DNA from: Adenophora triphylla var. japonica
Lineage: Eukaryota; Streptophyta; Magnoliopsida; Asterales; Campanulaceae
Assembly (NCBI GenBank): GCA_022495995.1
Contig: JAFEMH010007428.1
Span: 26,244 to 90,243 of the forward strand
Length of the DNA stretch: 64,000 nt
Direction of reading: 5' to 3'
Both the position numbers and the translations under genes were made by a program. The notes beneath the pieces were generated by a model. The model did no database searches and was not told the origin of the DNA. It worked only from the letters and a program-made list of their open reading frames with translations. Positions 22,569 to 31,995 of the stretch are shown here, piece after piece. Every line of letters begins with the position of its first letter. Position 1 is the first letter of the stretch.

Positions 22569-22835
22569 TTAACGAATATCAATCATGCCTAGTTCTCCTC
22601 TAAGGAATTCAAATCTTTTAATGTCCAATGGTTTTGTCAAAATATCAGCTAGTTGATAATCAGTATGGACTTTTAAAAGAACAATGTTACCCTTTTCAAC
22701 GTGATCCTTGAGGAAGTGATATTTGATGTCTATGTGCTTGGTCTTTGAATGCATCACAGGATTGTTGGAGACTGATATGGCTGAGGTGTTATCACAATAG
22801 ATGGGACATACTTCTTGAGGGATTTCATAGTCCAC
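22569..22835 (-). pseudogene. pol: RNase H C-terminal end of the Sirevirus-like pol
   Basis: This 88-codon frame continues the upstream RT/RNase H frame directly after one TAA stop at 22836-22838. It carries the last RNase H motifs: YCDNTSAISVSNNPVMHSKT (residues 13-32), then the [15 protein letters not shown] tail typical of Copia pol. The single in-frame stop is the only break between RT and the end of pol, and a C-to-T change of a glutamine codon would explain it. The protein would lack the last RNase H acidic residue without readthrough. Confidence 0.88.
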
Positions 22836-22838
22836 TAG

Positions 22839-25031
22839 TTATTGCTTCATCCATAAAATTTGTGAACAGCAACTCCCAGCGGCTATGTACTCAGCTTCAG
22901 TTGTAGAAGTGGAAATTGATGCCTGTTTCTTGCACGACCAGGAAACCAACCGGTTACCTAGAAATTGACAAGTTCCACTAGTACTTTTCCTGGTGACCCT
23001 ACAAGCTGCGAAATCAGCATCTGAATATCCAATTAGTATAAATGATGAATCTTTTGGGTACCACAAACCTAAGTTAGCAGTTCCCACAAGATATCTAATA
23101 ATTCTTTTGACAGCTTGCAAATGAGATTCTCTAGGGTCAGCTTGAAATCTAGCACATACACATACGACAAACATGATATCTGGCCTACTAGCGGTTAAGT
23201 AAAGTAGAGAGCCTATCATACCTCGGTAGAGTGTCATATCTACTTTCTTACCGGATTCGTCTTTGTCTAAGTGTACATTTGTGGCCATTGGAGTGCTTTG
23301 AGGATGAGCGGAATCAAGACCAAATTTCTTGATTAGATCTTTGGTATATTTGGCTTGATTAATGAAAATTCCTTCTTGGGTTTGCTTGACTTGAAGTCCA
23401 AGGAAAAAGGTTAGCTCACCCATCATGCTCATCTCAAATTTGCTTTGCATAAGTTTCTCAAATCTCTTGCATAATTTTTCGTTAGTAGATCCAAAAATTA
23501 TGTCATCAACATATATTTGAACTAACAATGAATGACCATTATGCTTTGCAATAAATAAAGTGGTGTCAATTTTACCTCGTTCAAACTTCTCACTAAGTAG
23601 GAATTTGGAGAGAGTTTCATACCATGCTCGCGGTGCTTGCTTGAGGCCATACAAAGCTTTATTTAATTTGTAGACATGATTAGGCTTCTTAGAATCTTCA
23701 AATCCTGGTGGTTGATCAACATATACAAGCTCTTGAAGTTCACCATTGTGAAATGCACTTTTCACATCCATTTGATATAGCTTAAATTCTTTGTAGGCTG
23801 CATAGGCAAGGAATAACCTAATGGCTTCTAATCTAGCTACGGGAGCAAAGGTCTCATCATAGTCTATTCCTTCCTCCTGTCTATATCCTTTTGCCACTAA
23901 TCTGGCCTTATTTCTTATAATTTTTCCAGACTCATCCAATTTATTTCTATATACCCATTTTGTTCCAATCACTGTTTGATCACTAGGTCTAGGCACTAAT
24001 TCCCAAACTTTGCATCTATCAAACTGGTTAAGCCTTTCTTGCATAACTTCTACCCAGCTGGGGTCATCAAGTGCTTCATCAGTCTTCTTTGGTTCTATGT
24101 TGGAGACCATAGCAGAGGAAAATAATCCATGTTGTTCCTCTAAGTTTCTTAATTGGCCTCTAGTCATTCTAGGTCCAAAGACATCACCAATAACATTTTC
24201 TAAAGGATGATTCCTAACTGATCTCACTTCCCTAGGTAGGTCTTGCCTGACCGATTCCTGTCTTAAGGTTTCTATTGGAGGAGTGGAATCGGTTGAGGGA
24301 GAGGAGACCGGTTGAGGTGATCGGTTAGGTGAGGGTGATGCTGACTGATGATGGTGATCGATAATTGGAGATGGAAATGGTAAGTTGATGGGTGAAATTG
24401 GTTCAGCTTCAGGTGATGAATTGGGAGTTGAAATATGAGGACTAGATGGTAAGGGATCGGTTGGCTGTGATTGACTATTTGATTGCCTAACCGATTGAGG
24501 AAAGAAGGAGTCATCAACTAGGTCTCTACAGGTTACACCACTAGAGGCTGACGGTTGAGCTGGAGGTTGATTTGCGTTGTTGCTGGTGGTTTGATTAGAG
24601 TTTTGATTACCTGTTTCACCTGTCTCAAAAACACCAGAACCATCAGTACTATTTGGAGCCTTGTCAGACTCTAGCAAATCAAATTCATCAAAGGTAACAT
24701 GAACAGATTCAACAATTTTCAACAACCGTTTATTAAAAACTCTAAATGCCTTACTGTGCTTGGCGTATCCCACAAAAATGCCTTCATCAGCTTTTTCATC
24801 AAATTTACCTCGGCGCTCTTTACCATTGTAAAGTACATAGCATCTGCAACCGAAGATCTTGAAGAAACTAATATTGGGGATTCTGCCACGCCACAGCTCA
24901 TAAGGGGTCTTGTTGTGAAACTTGTTGACCAATGATCTATTCTGGGTGAAGCAGGCTGTATGGATAGCTTCGGCCCAAAAATACTTGGGAAGCATAGCTT
25001 CGGATATCATTGTTTTTCCAGCTTCGATCAA
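22839..25031 (-). pseudogene. pol: Sirevirus-like pol: INT C-terminus, RT, RNase H
   Basis: A 730-codon open stretch of the Copia polyprotein. It starts inside integrase ([20 protein letters not shown] near residue 45), passes a Ser/Pro-rich linker, then enters reverse transcriptase: [20 protein letters not shown] (about 350), [19 protein letters not shown], and the catalytic YVDD near residue 506 (about 23503-23514). RNase H follows with YSDADFA and the EAEYIAA segment. RT copies element RNA to DNA; RNase H removes the template. Upstream integrase is in another frame (frameshift near 25050) and the end is cut off by a TAA at 22836. Apart from these two breaks the stretch is intact, so the element moved fairly recently. 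Confidence 0.92.
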
Positions 25032-25051
25032 AGTCCTGTTCTTTCTCTCAA

Positions 25052-25429
25052 CTACACCATTTTGTTGCGGTGTACCAAAGACCCAGAGAAATTGTGGTCT
25101 ATTCCGTGATCATCACAAGCATCTTGAGCAATTCCAAGATTTTTGAACTCCGTTCCATTATCTGATCTCATACTGATGATATCACACTCTTTTTGGGTTT
25201 GAAGTAGACGGAATAACCTGGTAGCAACTTCATATGTATCATCCTTTGAAGCAAACATCTCTACCCAGGTGTATCTTGAGAAGTCGTCTACAACAACCAA
25301 GGCATATCTGCTACCCCCCAAACTGGCAGTAGTTGTGGGGCCAAACAGATCCATATGTAGCAGCTGGAGGCACCTAGAAGTGGACATGCAGGGCTTGCTG
25401 CGGAAAGATTCTTTATGTTGTTTTCCCAT
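25052..25429 (-). pseudogene. pol: Integrase catalytic core, N-terminal part
   Basis: 125 codons with the first two acidic residues of the DDE integrase core: HMDLFGP (residue about 26) and the SDNGTEF motif (about 88). Between them is VVVDDFSRYTWVEMF, a Copia signature. After about residue 113 the frame shifts and the third acidic residue lies in the frame beginning near 25040. The upstream HHCC finger is in the overlapping 25288-26058 frame. Integrase inserts the cDNA into nuclear DNA. Confidence 0.85.
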
Positions 25430-26058
25430 TGGCAGGCTCTACATTTCCTTCCATGATCAGCAGACACCTGAGGTAAGCCGGTGACTAGATTGTTATTGGC
25501 CAGCTTGGATAGATATTTGAAGTTCAGGTGACTGAGTCTCTTGTGCCATAGCCAGGAGTTCTCACTGATGTTCTTAGCTACAAAACAAACATTAGTAACA
25601 TTCGAAACATTGTTTAAGTCTATAGCATATACGTTACCTTTTCTATATCCAGTGAGAAGTGTTTCACCTGTAGCAATGTCTTTCACATAGCAGTTGGAAG
25701 AATTGAAAACACAGTGCATACCTTTGTCACAAAATTGTGAAATAGAGAGAAGGTTGTGTTTTAGACCATCCACCAAAGATACCTTCTGTACAGTGACTGT
25801 ACCTCTTTTGATGGATCCAAGACCGATAATTTTACCCTTTGCGTTGTCACCAAAGACAACTGGAGGACCAGATGCTTCTACCAGATCGGTTAGGAGATCG
25901 GCATGACCAGTCATATGCCTAGAGCAACCACTGTCCATAATCCAAACATCCTTACCGGCATCGGTTGAGGCCATTAAGCATTCCTGAAATAAAACAGTAA
26001 GCTTATGGTCCCCCTTATTCTTTTGGGTCCAAAGAGTTAGTTCCTCTTTGGCAGCCAT
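25288..26058 (-). pseudogene. pol: Aspartic protease and GAG-pre-integrase
   Basis: 256 codons. The protease active site appears as VWIMDSGCSRHMTG (residues about 39-52), the usual Copia D-S-G motif. After the protease fold comes the pre-integrase zinc finger: two His in LWHKRLSHLN (about 170-179) and two Cys in CRACQ (about 207-211). The protease cuts the polyprotein. The frame then shifts into the integrase core frame at about 25430, so the ORF end at 25288 is spurious. Confidence 0.85.
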
Positions 26059-26540
26059 ACCTGGCCACCACCTGAGCTTTTAGACTCAGCGGGTCCAGAT
26101 AGGTGCTTCAAGAGGCATTCATAAGCCTTGTGACCAATAAAACCACAATTTACACATTTATTAGAAGATGGCTGAGAGGGTTCAGATGAGTTGATGTTCA
26201 ATTTGGCCAATGCTTCAGAAGAGTTCACTAATTGAGCAGAAACAGATCCTTTGGGGACGAAGGTGATGGAATTACCTTTGTTAACCAGTTGCATCGGTTT
26301 AGGAATGCCTTTACCGGTTGGTTTGCCTTTACCGGTTGGGTGACCAGTGACGGTTGATTGACCGGTCATATCCTTACCGATGTCGGTTACCTTACCGGTT
26401 GAGGATTCCCGACTGCCAACACTATCAACAATTTTAATTCCACCTTTGCTTTTGCCATCACTAAGTGGAACATATTTTCCTAGCTCGGGATCGCCTACCT
26501 CGGTCCATTGGGATTTGTTTTTGTTCAAATAAGCTTTCAT
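26037..26540 (-). pseudogene. gag: Gag C-terminal part with second zinc knuckle
   Basis: 167 codons carrying a low-complexity Gly/Lys/Thr linker full of CGGTT-encoded residues (TGKVTDIG, TGHPTGKGKPTGKG), then a second CCHC knuckle CVNCGFIGHKAYEC (residues about 134-147). It lies upstream of the protease frame and downstream of a coiled coil. Most Copia gags have one knuckle; this element has another near 27720. Confidence 0.8.
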
Positions 26541-26814
26541 CTCGTGCTCGTCCTTTTGGGATAGGTGTGAGGGACGGCTTTGAAAGGTTTGGTTAACTCT
26601 CTCTTAATCATTTTGGATTGAGCATCATCAAATTTACCCATCAAGTTTTCGAGATTTGGTAACTGGTTTGTCATTGCTTTGCCTTTTTTCTTTACCGCTT
26701 GGAGGTAAAACTAATTCGATTGTAACATCTCGGGTAGGAGATATTTGATCTTGTATAATAGTCTCCATAGCAGCTCGGGATTTAGAGAATGTGTCAATAG
26801 TTTTTGAAAGAGAT
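26541..26814 (-). pseudogene. Broken gag linker
   Basis: Short out-of-frame pieces between the coiled-coil frame and the second-knuckle frame. A 64-codon frame at 26634-26828 (MSRNKSLSKTIDTFSKSRAA) continues the coiled-coil region in another frame. Confidence 0.6.
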
Positions 26815-27315
26815 TTATTCCTTGACACAAGATCGGCAATTTGACAAACGAGATATGTTTAGTCTCTCGGTGAGTTCTTGATTATCTTTCTTCAACCGAT
26901 CGTACTCTAGCTTGCTTTCTTTCAAAATTTTTATTTCAGCTTTCAAAGAGTCATTTTCGGTAGAAATCAATTTGAAATTATCGGCCATAATTTTGTGAGC
27001 TTCATTTAATTTTTCAAAATCGGAGAAGAGCTCATTCATCACCTCTGCCATTTCAGACTTTGACATATTTGGCATTGGGTCAACAGTAGGCTGAGAGGAA
27101 GAGGATGATGGTTCAAAATTGGGATCAAAATTTGGCAGTGAAGATATCGGTTCAGGGTTAGGCTCGGTTAGAGGCTTTAAGTGAATCGGTCGGTTCTCAA
27201 GCATCGGTTGATAAGAGGCGATCGGTAAGGCTTGAGCTTGATAGGTCGGTTGAATTGGTTGCATCAGCGGTCTGAGAGTGGGCATGATTTTAGGCCCGAC
27301 CATAGAGGGATCCAC
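26815..27315 (-). pseudogene. gag: Gag linker with coiled coil
   Basis: 166 codons. The first half is Pro/Gln-rich; the second half, from about residue 85 (MAEVMNELFSDFEKLNEAHK), is rich in Leu, Glu and Lys with heptad-like spacing through LKAEIKILKESKLEYDRLKK. Sirevirus gags are known to have a coiled coil that can bind dynein light chain 8-type proteins; whether this one does is not visible here. Confidence 0.7.
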
Positions 27316-27670
27316 CTATGTTTTGAATTTTGAAGTTATATGGATTACATGCATCTACCTTGGGAGTAGGAATGGGTTCATCAAAGTATGTCAAGGGAGA
27401 TCTCATAGGTGGGGTGTGGTCAACATAGGATGATTGTTCATTGGAATTGGGATGTCTAAAGATAGGAGTATGTAGGGAGATGGGTTTATCATATGTTCCA
27501 TCCATAGCAACAAAACTGACATCAACATCTTCATCTGAGTCAGCATAGTCAGCTTCCTCATTCTCAGAGTCGGTCTCGAACCAGACTGGCATAGCTTTTT
27601 CAGTTCCATCCTCGGCAACTAAGCTCTTAGATTTAGATCTAGGGAATTTCTTGAATGGTTTCTTCCTCAA
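27290..27670 (-). pseudogene. gag: Gag linker after the first zinc knuckle
   Basis: 126 codons starting LRKKPFKKFPRSK-like basic sequence, which is the in-frame continuation of the first knuckle. An acidic stretch (ETDSENEEADYADSDEDVD, residues 33-51) and a Pro-rich tail follow. No catalytic domain. Confidence 0.65.
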
Positions 27671-28002
27671 AAATTCATATTTAGGTTGAGGGCATTTGGA
27701 GGCAAAATGGAAGGTTTTCTACAATTGTAACACACAAGCTCACCTTGGGCATTCTTTCCGTCGGTTGAGGTTGAGGTTTGGCCTTTCTTTTGGAAGTTCC
27801 CAGATCTATGGAAGGATGAGGCTTTGGGTTGAAATGATTTGCTGTGGGATTTCTTAAAATCCTTAAACTTTCTGTAGTTTCTGGCGAATGCAGCAAATTC
27901 ATCCTCTACCTCAAGAGGTGTGTTAGAAGAGGTATTGGCTAGAGTTGGTTGAGGGCCGAGATGTTGAGGGAGAGTCATTGGTGGTAATTTGGTGGTAAGC
28001 AT
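27667..28002 (-). pseudogene. gag: Gag part with first zinc knuckle, frameshifted
   Basis: 111 codons with FAAFARNYRKFKDFKK and then the first half of a CCHC knuckle (CYNCRKP, residues about 90-96). A small indel inside the knuckle moves the His and last Cys to another frame, which continues into the 27290-27670 frame. Confidence 0.75.
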
Positions 28003-28789
28003 AGAAGAACCAGGAAGATCTCGGTCGAGCCGGCAGAGATAGATTTTTAAATTGTTTTTGAACTTTACTCAGCCGGTTGAGCTCTTCCTCATATAGAAAC
28101 AAAGTAGACACAATGTTCTGGATATGAGTAGTGTTCAAATCACGGCATTCTTTCAAAATAGCGACCTTCACATGCCACAAGTCTCCAAGAGAATTGAGGA
28201 ATCTCATGTTTAGGTCTTTCATGGTATAGACTCTACCTAAAGATGCACAAGAGTTACTCACCTCGCAGAATCGGTCGTACGTTTCCTTCATTGTTTCATT
28301 TGGATTCTTCTTGAAGGACTCAAACTCAGCAACGCTTTTGTAGAGTCTGTTGTCCTTGGCCACTTGATCTCCTTCAAAGTATCTGAGAAGACTTTGCCAT
28401 ACTTGTTGAGCGGTCTCATAGCATTGTACTTGTTTGTACAGTCTGTCATCAAGTCCTGAGGTTATTATGTGCAATGCTTTTCGGTCTAAGGAATCACAAA
28501 ATTTGTCATCCTCAGTCCATTCTTCACGAGGTTTTGGCACATAAGTTTCATAAACCTCAAAGTCTTGTTCAGACTCTCTATCTCCATGATCCATGAGAGG
28601 AGTTTTGGGTGCTCTTGTTGCAAGATTGATTTTCAGGGGTGTCATGGGACCATCTCTGACTACAGTAGTTAACCTATCATCTATTGAATCCAAGTACCGC
28701 ATGATTCTGTTTTTCCATACTGGAAATTCGTTATCGTTCAACATGGGAACGGATGTCAAGTTGTATGTTTGCATGATTTTTCCCGCCAT
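27923..28789 (-). pseudogene. gag: Gag N-terminal part (UBN2 fold)
   Basis: 288 codons from ATG, starting MAGKIMQTYNLTSVPMLNDN about 60 bp after the PBS. Residues about 20-240 form the UBN2-type gag fold of Copia elements: FPVWKNRIMRYLDSID, then LHIITSGLDDRLYKQVQCYE and the conserved TMKDLNMRFLNSLGDLW stretch. The last 30 codons are out of frame; the true continuation is the 27667-28002 frame. Confidence 0.85.
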
Positions 28790-28846
28790 TTTGGAATTGG
28801 CAATTCAAGCGGTTAAGCTTGGAAAAATGATTTTCGAAAATTGCTA

Positions 28847-28859
28847 GCTCTGATACCAA
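28847..28859 (-). other. Primer binding site (initiator Met tRNA)
   Basis: On the minus strand TTGGTATCAGAGC lies directly after the 5' LTR. It matches the usual Copia PBS complementary to the 3' end of initiator Met tRNA. Confidence 0.92.
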
Positions 28860-28860
28860 T

Positions 28861-30302
28861 TGTTAGGTCCCAAATGGTAGAAATCAGGCTAGAGGGGGGG
28901 GTGAATAGCCTGTTTAAACTTTTTGCTTAAAAACTCTTAGTATTTATAAAAGGTTGTAGGAAACTCACTTGCCAACTGTTAGATTTATTTTGCACAGCGG
29001 AGATTACAGTTAGGCTAGGTTTACAACCGGTTAGGTAGAGTTTCAAAAACAGTAAGTTAAAATCCTTATGCAAACAAGACAAATTAAATTTCCAAGTAAG
29101 ACAAACAAGATGAGTAGTAGGTTGAGTCAATAGGTTGTGACCAGTTGAGAGAATGTCAACCAGTTACAACTACACAAAAATAAACACTCACACAAGAGAA
29201 TGACACATTGTTTGAAGAGGTTCACAGTGTTAAATAACTGCTACGTCCTCTACCAAGTTTGGTCAGAACTTGGATTTGTGAAAGTGCACTACTATATTAA
29301 TGGTTTCTACCTATTACAAGTTGCAAGCCAATGATTGAAGGCTGCCAAACTAAAGGTGACCACTAACGGATCGTGCTACAATAAAGACCTGGTGTTTTCT
29401 AGAGATGTGCTCACAAGTTGAGCTGATTTCTCTAGGGTGTTGTGTGTGAATCAATCAATGTGTTCCAAATATAGTCTAATGAAGGAACACTACAATATTG
29501 ATTGAGGTGCACAGTGTATAAGTCCTAACAGAGATGTCTAGTGAATAAGGGGACTTGAATTGAATGCTTTGAACTATGGAGTTTGCAGGATGGTAGTTCA
29601 GAGCAACTCACTCTCAAGAATCATAAATGCACCAACCTTCTTCAATGCTCCAGGGAAGCTATTTATAGTGAACTTTGAAAAGGAGCCGTTGTCTTTGAAG
29701 AGGTTGCAATGATGACTTGATCAGGCATGCCTTTGAATTGAAGGATCTTTGCATTAAATGCCTGAGATAGGAGAGAGAAGATTTTCCTTGTAGAGTGGTT
29801 GGAAGGATGTGAGTACTGGTCATTTTGACAATCTATTTTGAGCTTCTGACAGCCGCAGGAATGTCACTTCAGCGTCTATTCAGCATGCTTGCTTTACCAA
29901 CTTTAGCTAAAGGGATTGCTGGGTAGTTGGGAGCAATAAATGCTTCGGTTAGGCTGGGCTGAGGAAAGCTTGCTGAGAAAGACACAACCGGCAAGGGAAC
30001 CTGTGAAGGTTACATCCGCTAGATAAGGCAACCGGTTAGGTTGACACATCGGTTAGGAACTCAACCGGTTAGGTGACCAAACCGAGTAACTCACAAAAAC
30101 AACATGGGGGCAAATCTTCACACCTTCAAGTCTTCAAGGTCTTGAGAAAATTACATGATTTAAAAACACTGGCACTAGCATTAAGGGGACCTATCATACA
30201 TAGAAAGATTCTATTGGGTCTAATTAAAATTAGGGGTCCACATTATTGCTTGATGTGATTGGGTTTAAGCAATTCTAAACCTAAGCATATATTTGACTAA
30301 CA
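28861..30302 (-). mobile_element. 5' LTR of the Sirevirus-like element
   Basis: 1442 bp with TGTTAGGTCC/GACTAACA ends, next to the PBS. It carries a TATA box on the minus strand (29659-29668) and CTG/CAG where the 3' LTR often reads CG. Confidence 0.93.
29659..29668 (-). promoter_or_regulatory. TATA box in the 5' LTR
   Basis: CTATAAATAG on the minus strand, the probable core promoter of the element. Confidence 0.7.
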
Positions 30303-30307
30303 AATAC
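30303..30307. repeat. Right target-site duplication AATAC of the Sirevirus-like element
   Basis: Matches 15571-15575. Confidence 0.93.
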
Positions 30308-30333
30308 AATGACCACATTTGGTCAATTCAATC

Positions 30334-31077
30334 TTATGCCCCTAGGCTAAGTTGATCAAAGTCCAATGGAACATATCGATCTTCAGTCACATTGGCTTGA
30401 AGAGGGTTTCCATCTTGGTTGTTGATTCTAGAATTTCGACATTCCCTAACCATATGCCCGGGTTTGCCACAATTAAAACAACTACCTTTGAACTTCTTGG
30501 CGGTTGTAGTTCCCCTTTTTACTTTCCCGGTATTCTTCCTCTTGTTTCCGGTACTTGTTTTCGCCAAGTTTACTTGCCGTCTTTTTGTCACTATACACAT
30601 AGAATAGTGCATCTCGAGAAATTCCCAAAGTTCTCTTGCGGTCTTTATGCCACAACACACATAGTATTGTGCATCATCCAAGCCATTAAGAATAAACTTG
30701 CGACACAAGAAATCGCTGTGATTCCATGTATCCAAGTCATTCTTTGCTTGGGGTTCATCCCCTTCGAATATCAATGGTGGATATTCCCAAAGAAATCGCA
30801 CCAATTTTAATGTTGTCAAATAGACCAACAATTTCTGTTGCCACCTCTTAAAGTCCATCCCGGTAAGAATACCTGGTCTTTCCGCATGCACGAACGCATG
30901 AGACGGAGGAGGAGCATTATGAGGTGCGACACTTGTGGTTGTACCTGAGCCAGGGGAAGGAAGTTTCTCACCTTGAACCGAGTGAGAAGAAGGAGGTGCA
31001 ATATTCTTGAGCATTGCATCGCCTTGAGGAGGAGGAGTAAGCCCGAATGATTCGGAGGTGTCTTTCTCACTTGGCAT
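30334..31077 (-). CDS. gag: Gag-like protein of the composite, copy B
   Basis: Counterpart of 10583-11326 with the same 247-codon length, start context and stop. It shows the Pro/Ser-rich N-terminus, the UBN2-like part FKRWQQKLLVYLTTLKLVRF (76-95) and the zinc knuckle CFNCGKPGHMVREC (200-213). It differs from copy A at about eight residues (for example residues 2, 11, 22, 48, 210, 215, 216). It lies between LTR3 and the nested element, which separates it from the rest of copy B. No canonical initiator-Met PBS is seen between LTR3 and this start; the 40 bases there begin ATCGTAAGAAG instead of TGGTATCAGA. Confidence 0.85.
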   Translation of the reverse strand: MPSEKDTSESFGLTPPPQGDAMLKNIAPPSSHSVQGEKLPSPGSGTTTSVAPHNAPPPSHAFVHAERPGILTGMDFKRWQQKLLVYLTTLKLVRFLWEYPPLIFEGDEPQAKNDLDTWNHSDFLCRKFILNGLDDAQYYVCCGIKTARELWEFLEMHYSMCIVTKRRQVNLAKTSTGNKRKNTGKVKRGTTTAKKFKGSCFNCGKPGHMVRECRNSRINNQDGNPLQANVTEDRYVPLDFDQLSLGA

Positions 31078-31117
31078 TGTAGAAATGCCTTAAGAAACGT
31101 CAAATACTTCTTACGAT

Positions 31118-31995
31118 TGTTGGACTTTTATGTTAAGGCTTCTTAAGGAAATAACAAAAGAGATGAGAAAGATAACGAAAATATAACGGAAATTGAAAAG
31201 CAAACCACAAATAGTCGATTCTTGTGTTTAACACAATTTCTGTAAGAAGTATTTGCCCCGCACAGGTGCTTACGGTTGAATGGCAAACTCCTCGTGAGAT
31301 AAAACGACTTCTAGTTATCTATATGAGCACTCCAAATAAATAACTCTAGCGAACAATTGGCTATTTGGAACTTTGGACTTGAAGGAATTATATGCAACAA
31401 TATGAAGATGATTAGGCAATGTTAATCTATCTCAAAGAGGGTAGGAAATGCTCAATTTACTGTGTGTATTTATTGAAATTCGGAGGGGAAGTATATAAAG
31501 AGAGTTAAGGGATTTGTGCCTTTTCCCACGAAAAGACACAACTTTTCTGTTTGAATTGGTGACTGTTCAGGATCTGCTCGGCCGAGTCAAGGGACTCGCT
31601 CGACCGAGCGCCAAGCTGCACGGCCGAGTCAAGTGACTCGCACGGCCGTGTTAATCACACTGCTCGGCCGAGTCAAGGACTCTGCTCGGCCGTGCAAGAT
31701 TGTCCAGAGACTTGGTCAATTTCCTATGCTCTGCTCGGCCGAGTCAAGGACTCTGCTCGGCCGTGCACCTCAAACCACTTCAAAAAACCCTTTAAACAAC
31801 TCTCGTTAAGTTACAAACCTTTGTCATTAATTTCTCATTCACCCGGAAATGGTTTTGAGACAATAAATGAGTTTCATGATCCATACTAAATGTAGAATAC
31901 ATTTTGTAGCTTGCTTCGTTAACTATTTAACGAATTCCGTTAGGAAGTTAGGTCAACGTTAAGTCAAACTTAATTTTCGTTACCCATTTTCAACA
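31118..31995 (-). mobile_element. LTR3 of the composite
   Basis: 878 bp with the same TGTTGG/CAACA ends. It is the 5' LTR of copy B and is followed on the plus strand by the CTTAT duplication. Confidence 0.92.
31570..31770. repeat. CTCGGCCGAG motif cluster in LTR3
   Basis: Same motif cluster as in LTR1 and LTR2. Confidence 0.8.

Larger units (their letters stand above)
15576..30302 (-). mobile_element. Nested Sirevirus-like Ty1/Copia element
   Basis: A 14.7-kb element with LTRs of 1433 and 1442 bp, both TGTTAGGTCC...GACTAACA, flanked by AATAC. On the minus strand the order is 5' LTR, initiator-Met PBS, gag with two knuckles and a coiled coil, PR, INT, RT, RNase H, spacer, extra ORF, PPT, 3' LTR. 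That order and the extra ORF after pol are typical of the Sirevirus (SIRE/Maximus) lineage. Pol has a few frameshifts and one in-frame stop, but its domains are nearly complete, so it is younger than its host element. Confidence 0.93.
6347..31995 (-). mobile_element. Three-LTR composite Copia element (LTR-int-LTR-int-LTR)
   Basis: Three LTRs of exactly 878 bp (6347-7224, 11367-12244, 31118-31995) alternate with two internal regions of about 4.14 kb once the nested Sirevirus-like element (15576-30302) is removed. LTR starts are about 5020 bp apart in both halves. The whole is flanked by CTTAT. Orientation is minus: gag lies next to the higher-coordinate LTR and the polypurine tract next to the lower one. 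Sampled stretches of the two internal copies differ by roughly 1-2% by eye. Each half keeps an open gag but no complete pol, so the element is non-autonomous. Unequal LTR-LTR recombination between sister copies would give this shape with a single outer duplication. Confidence 0.9.
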
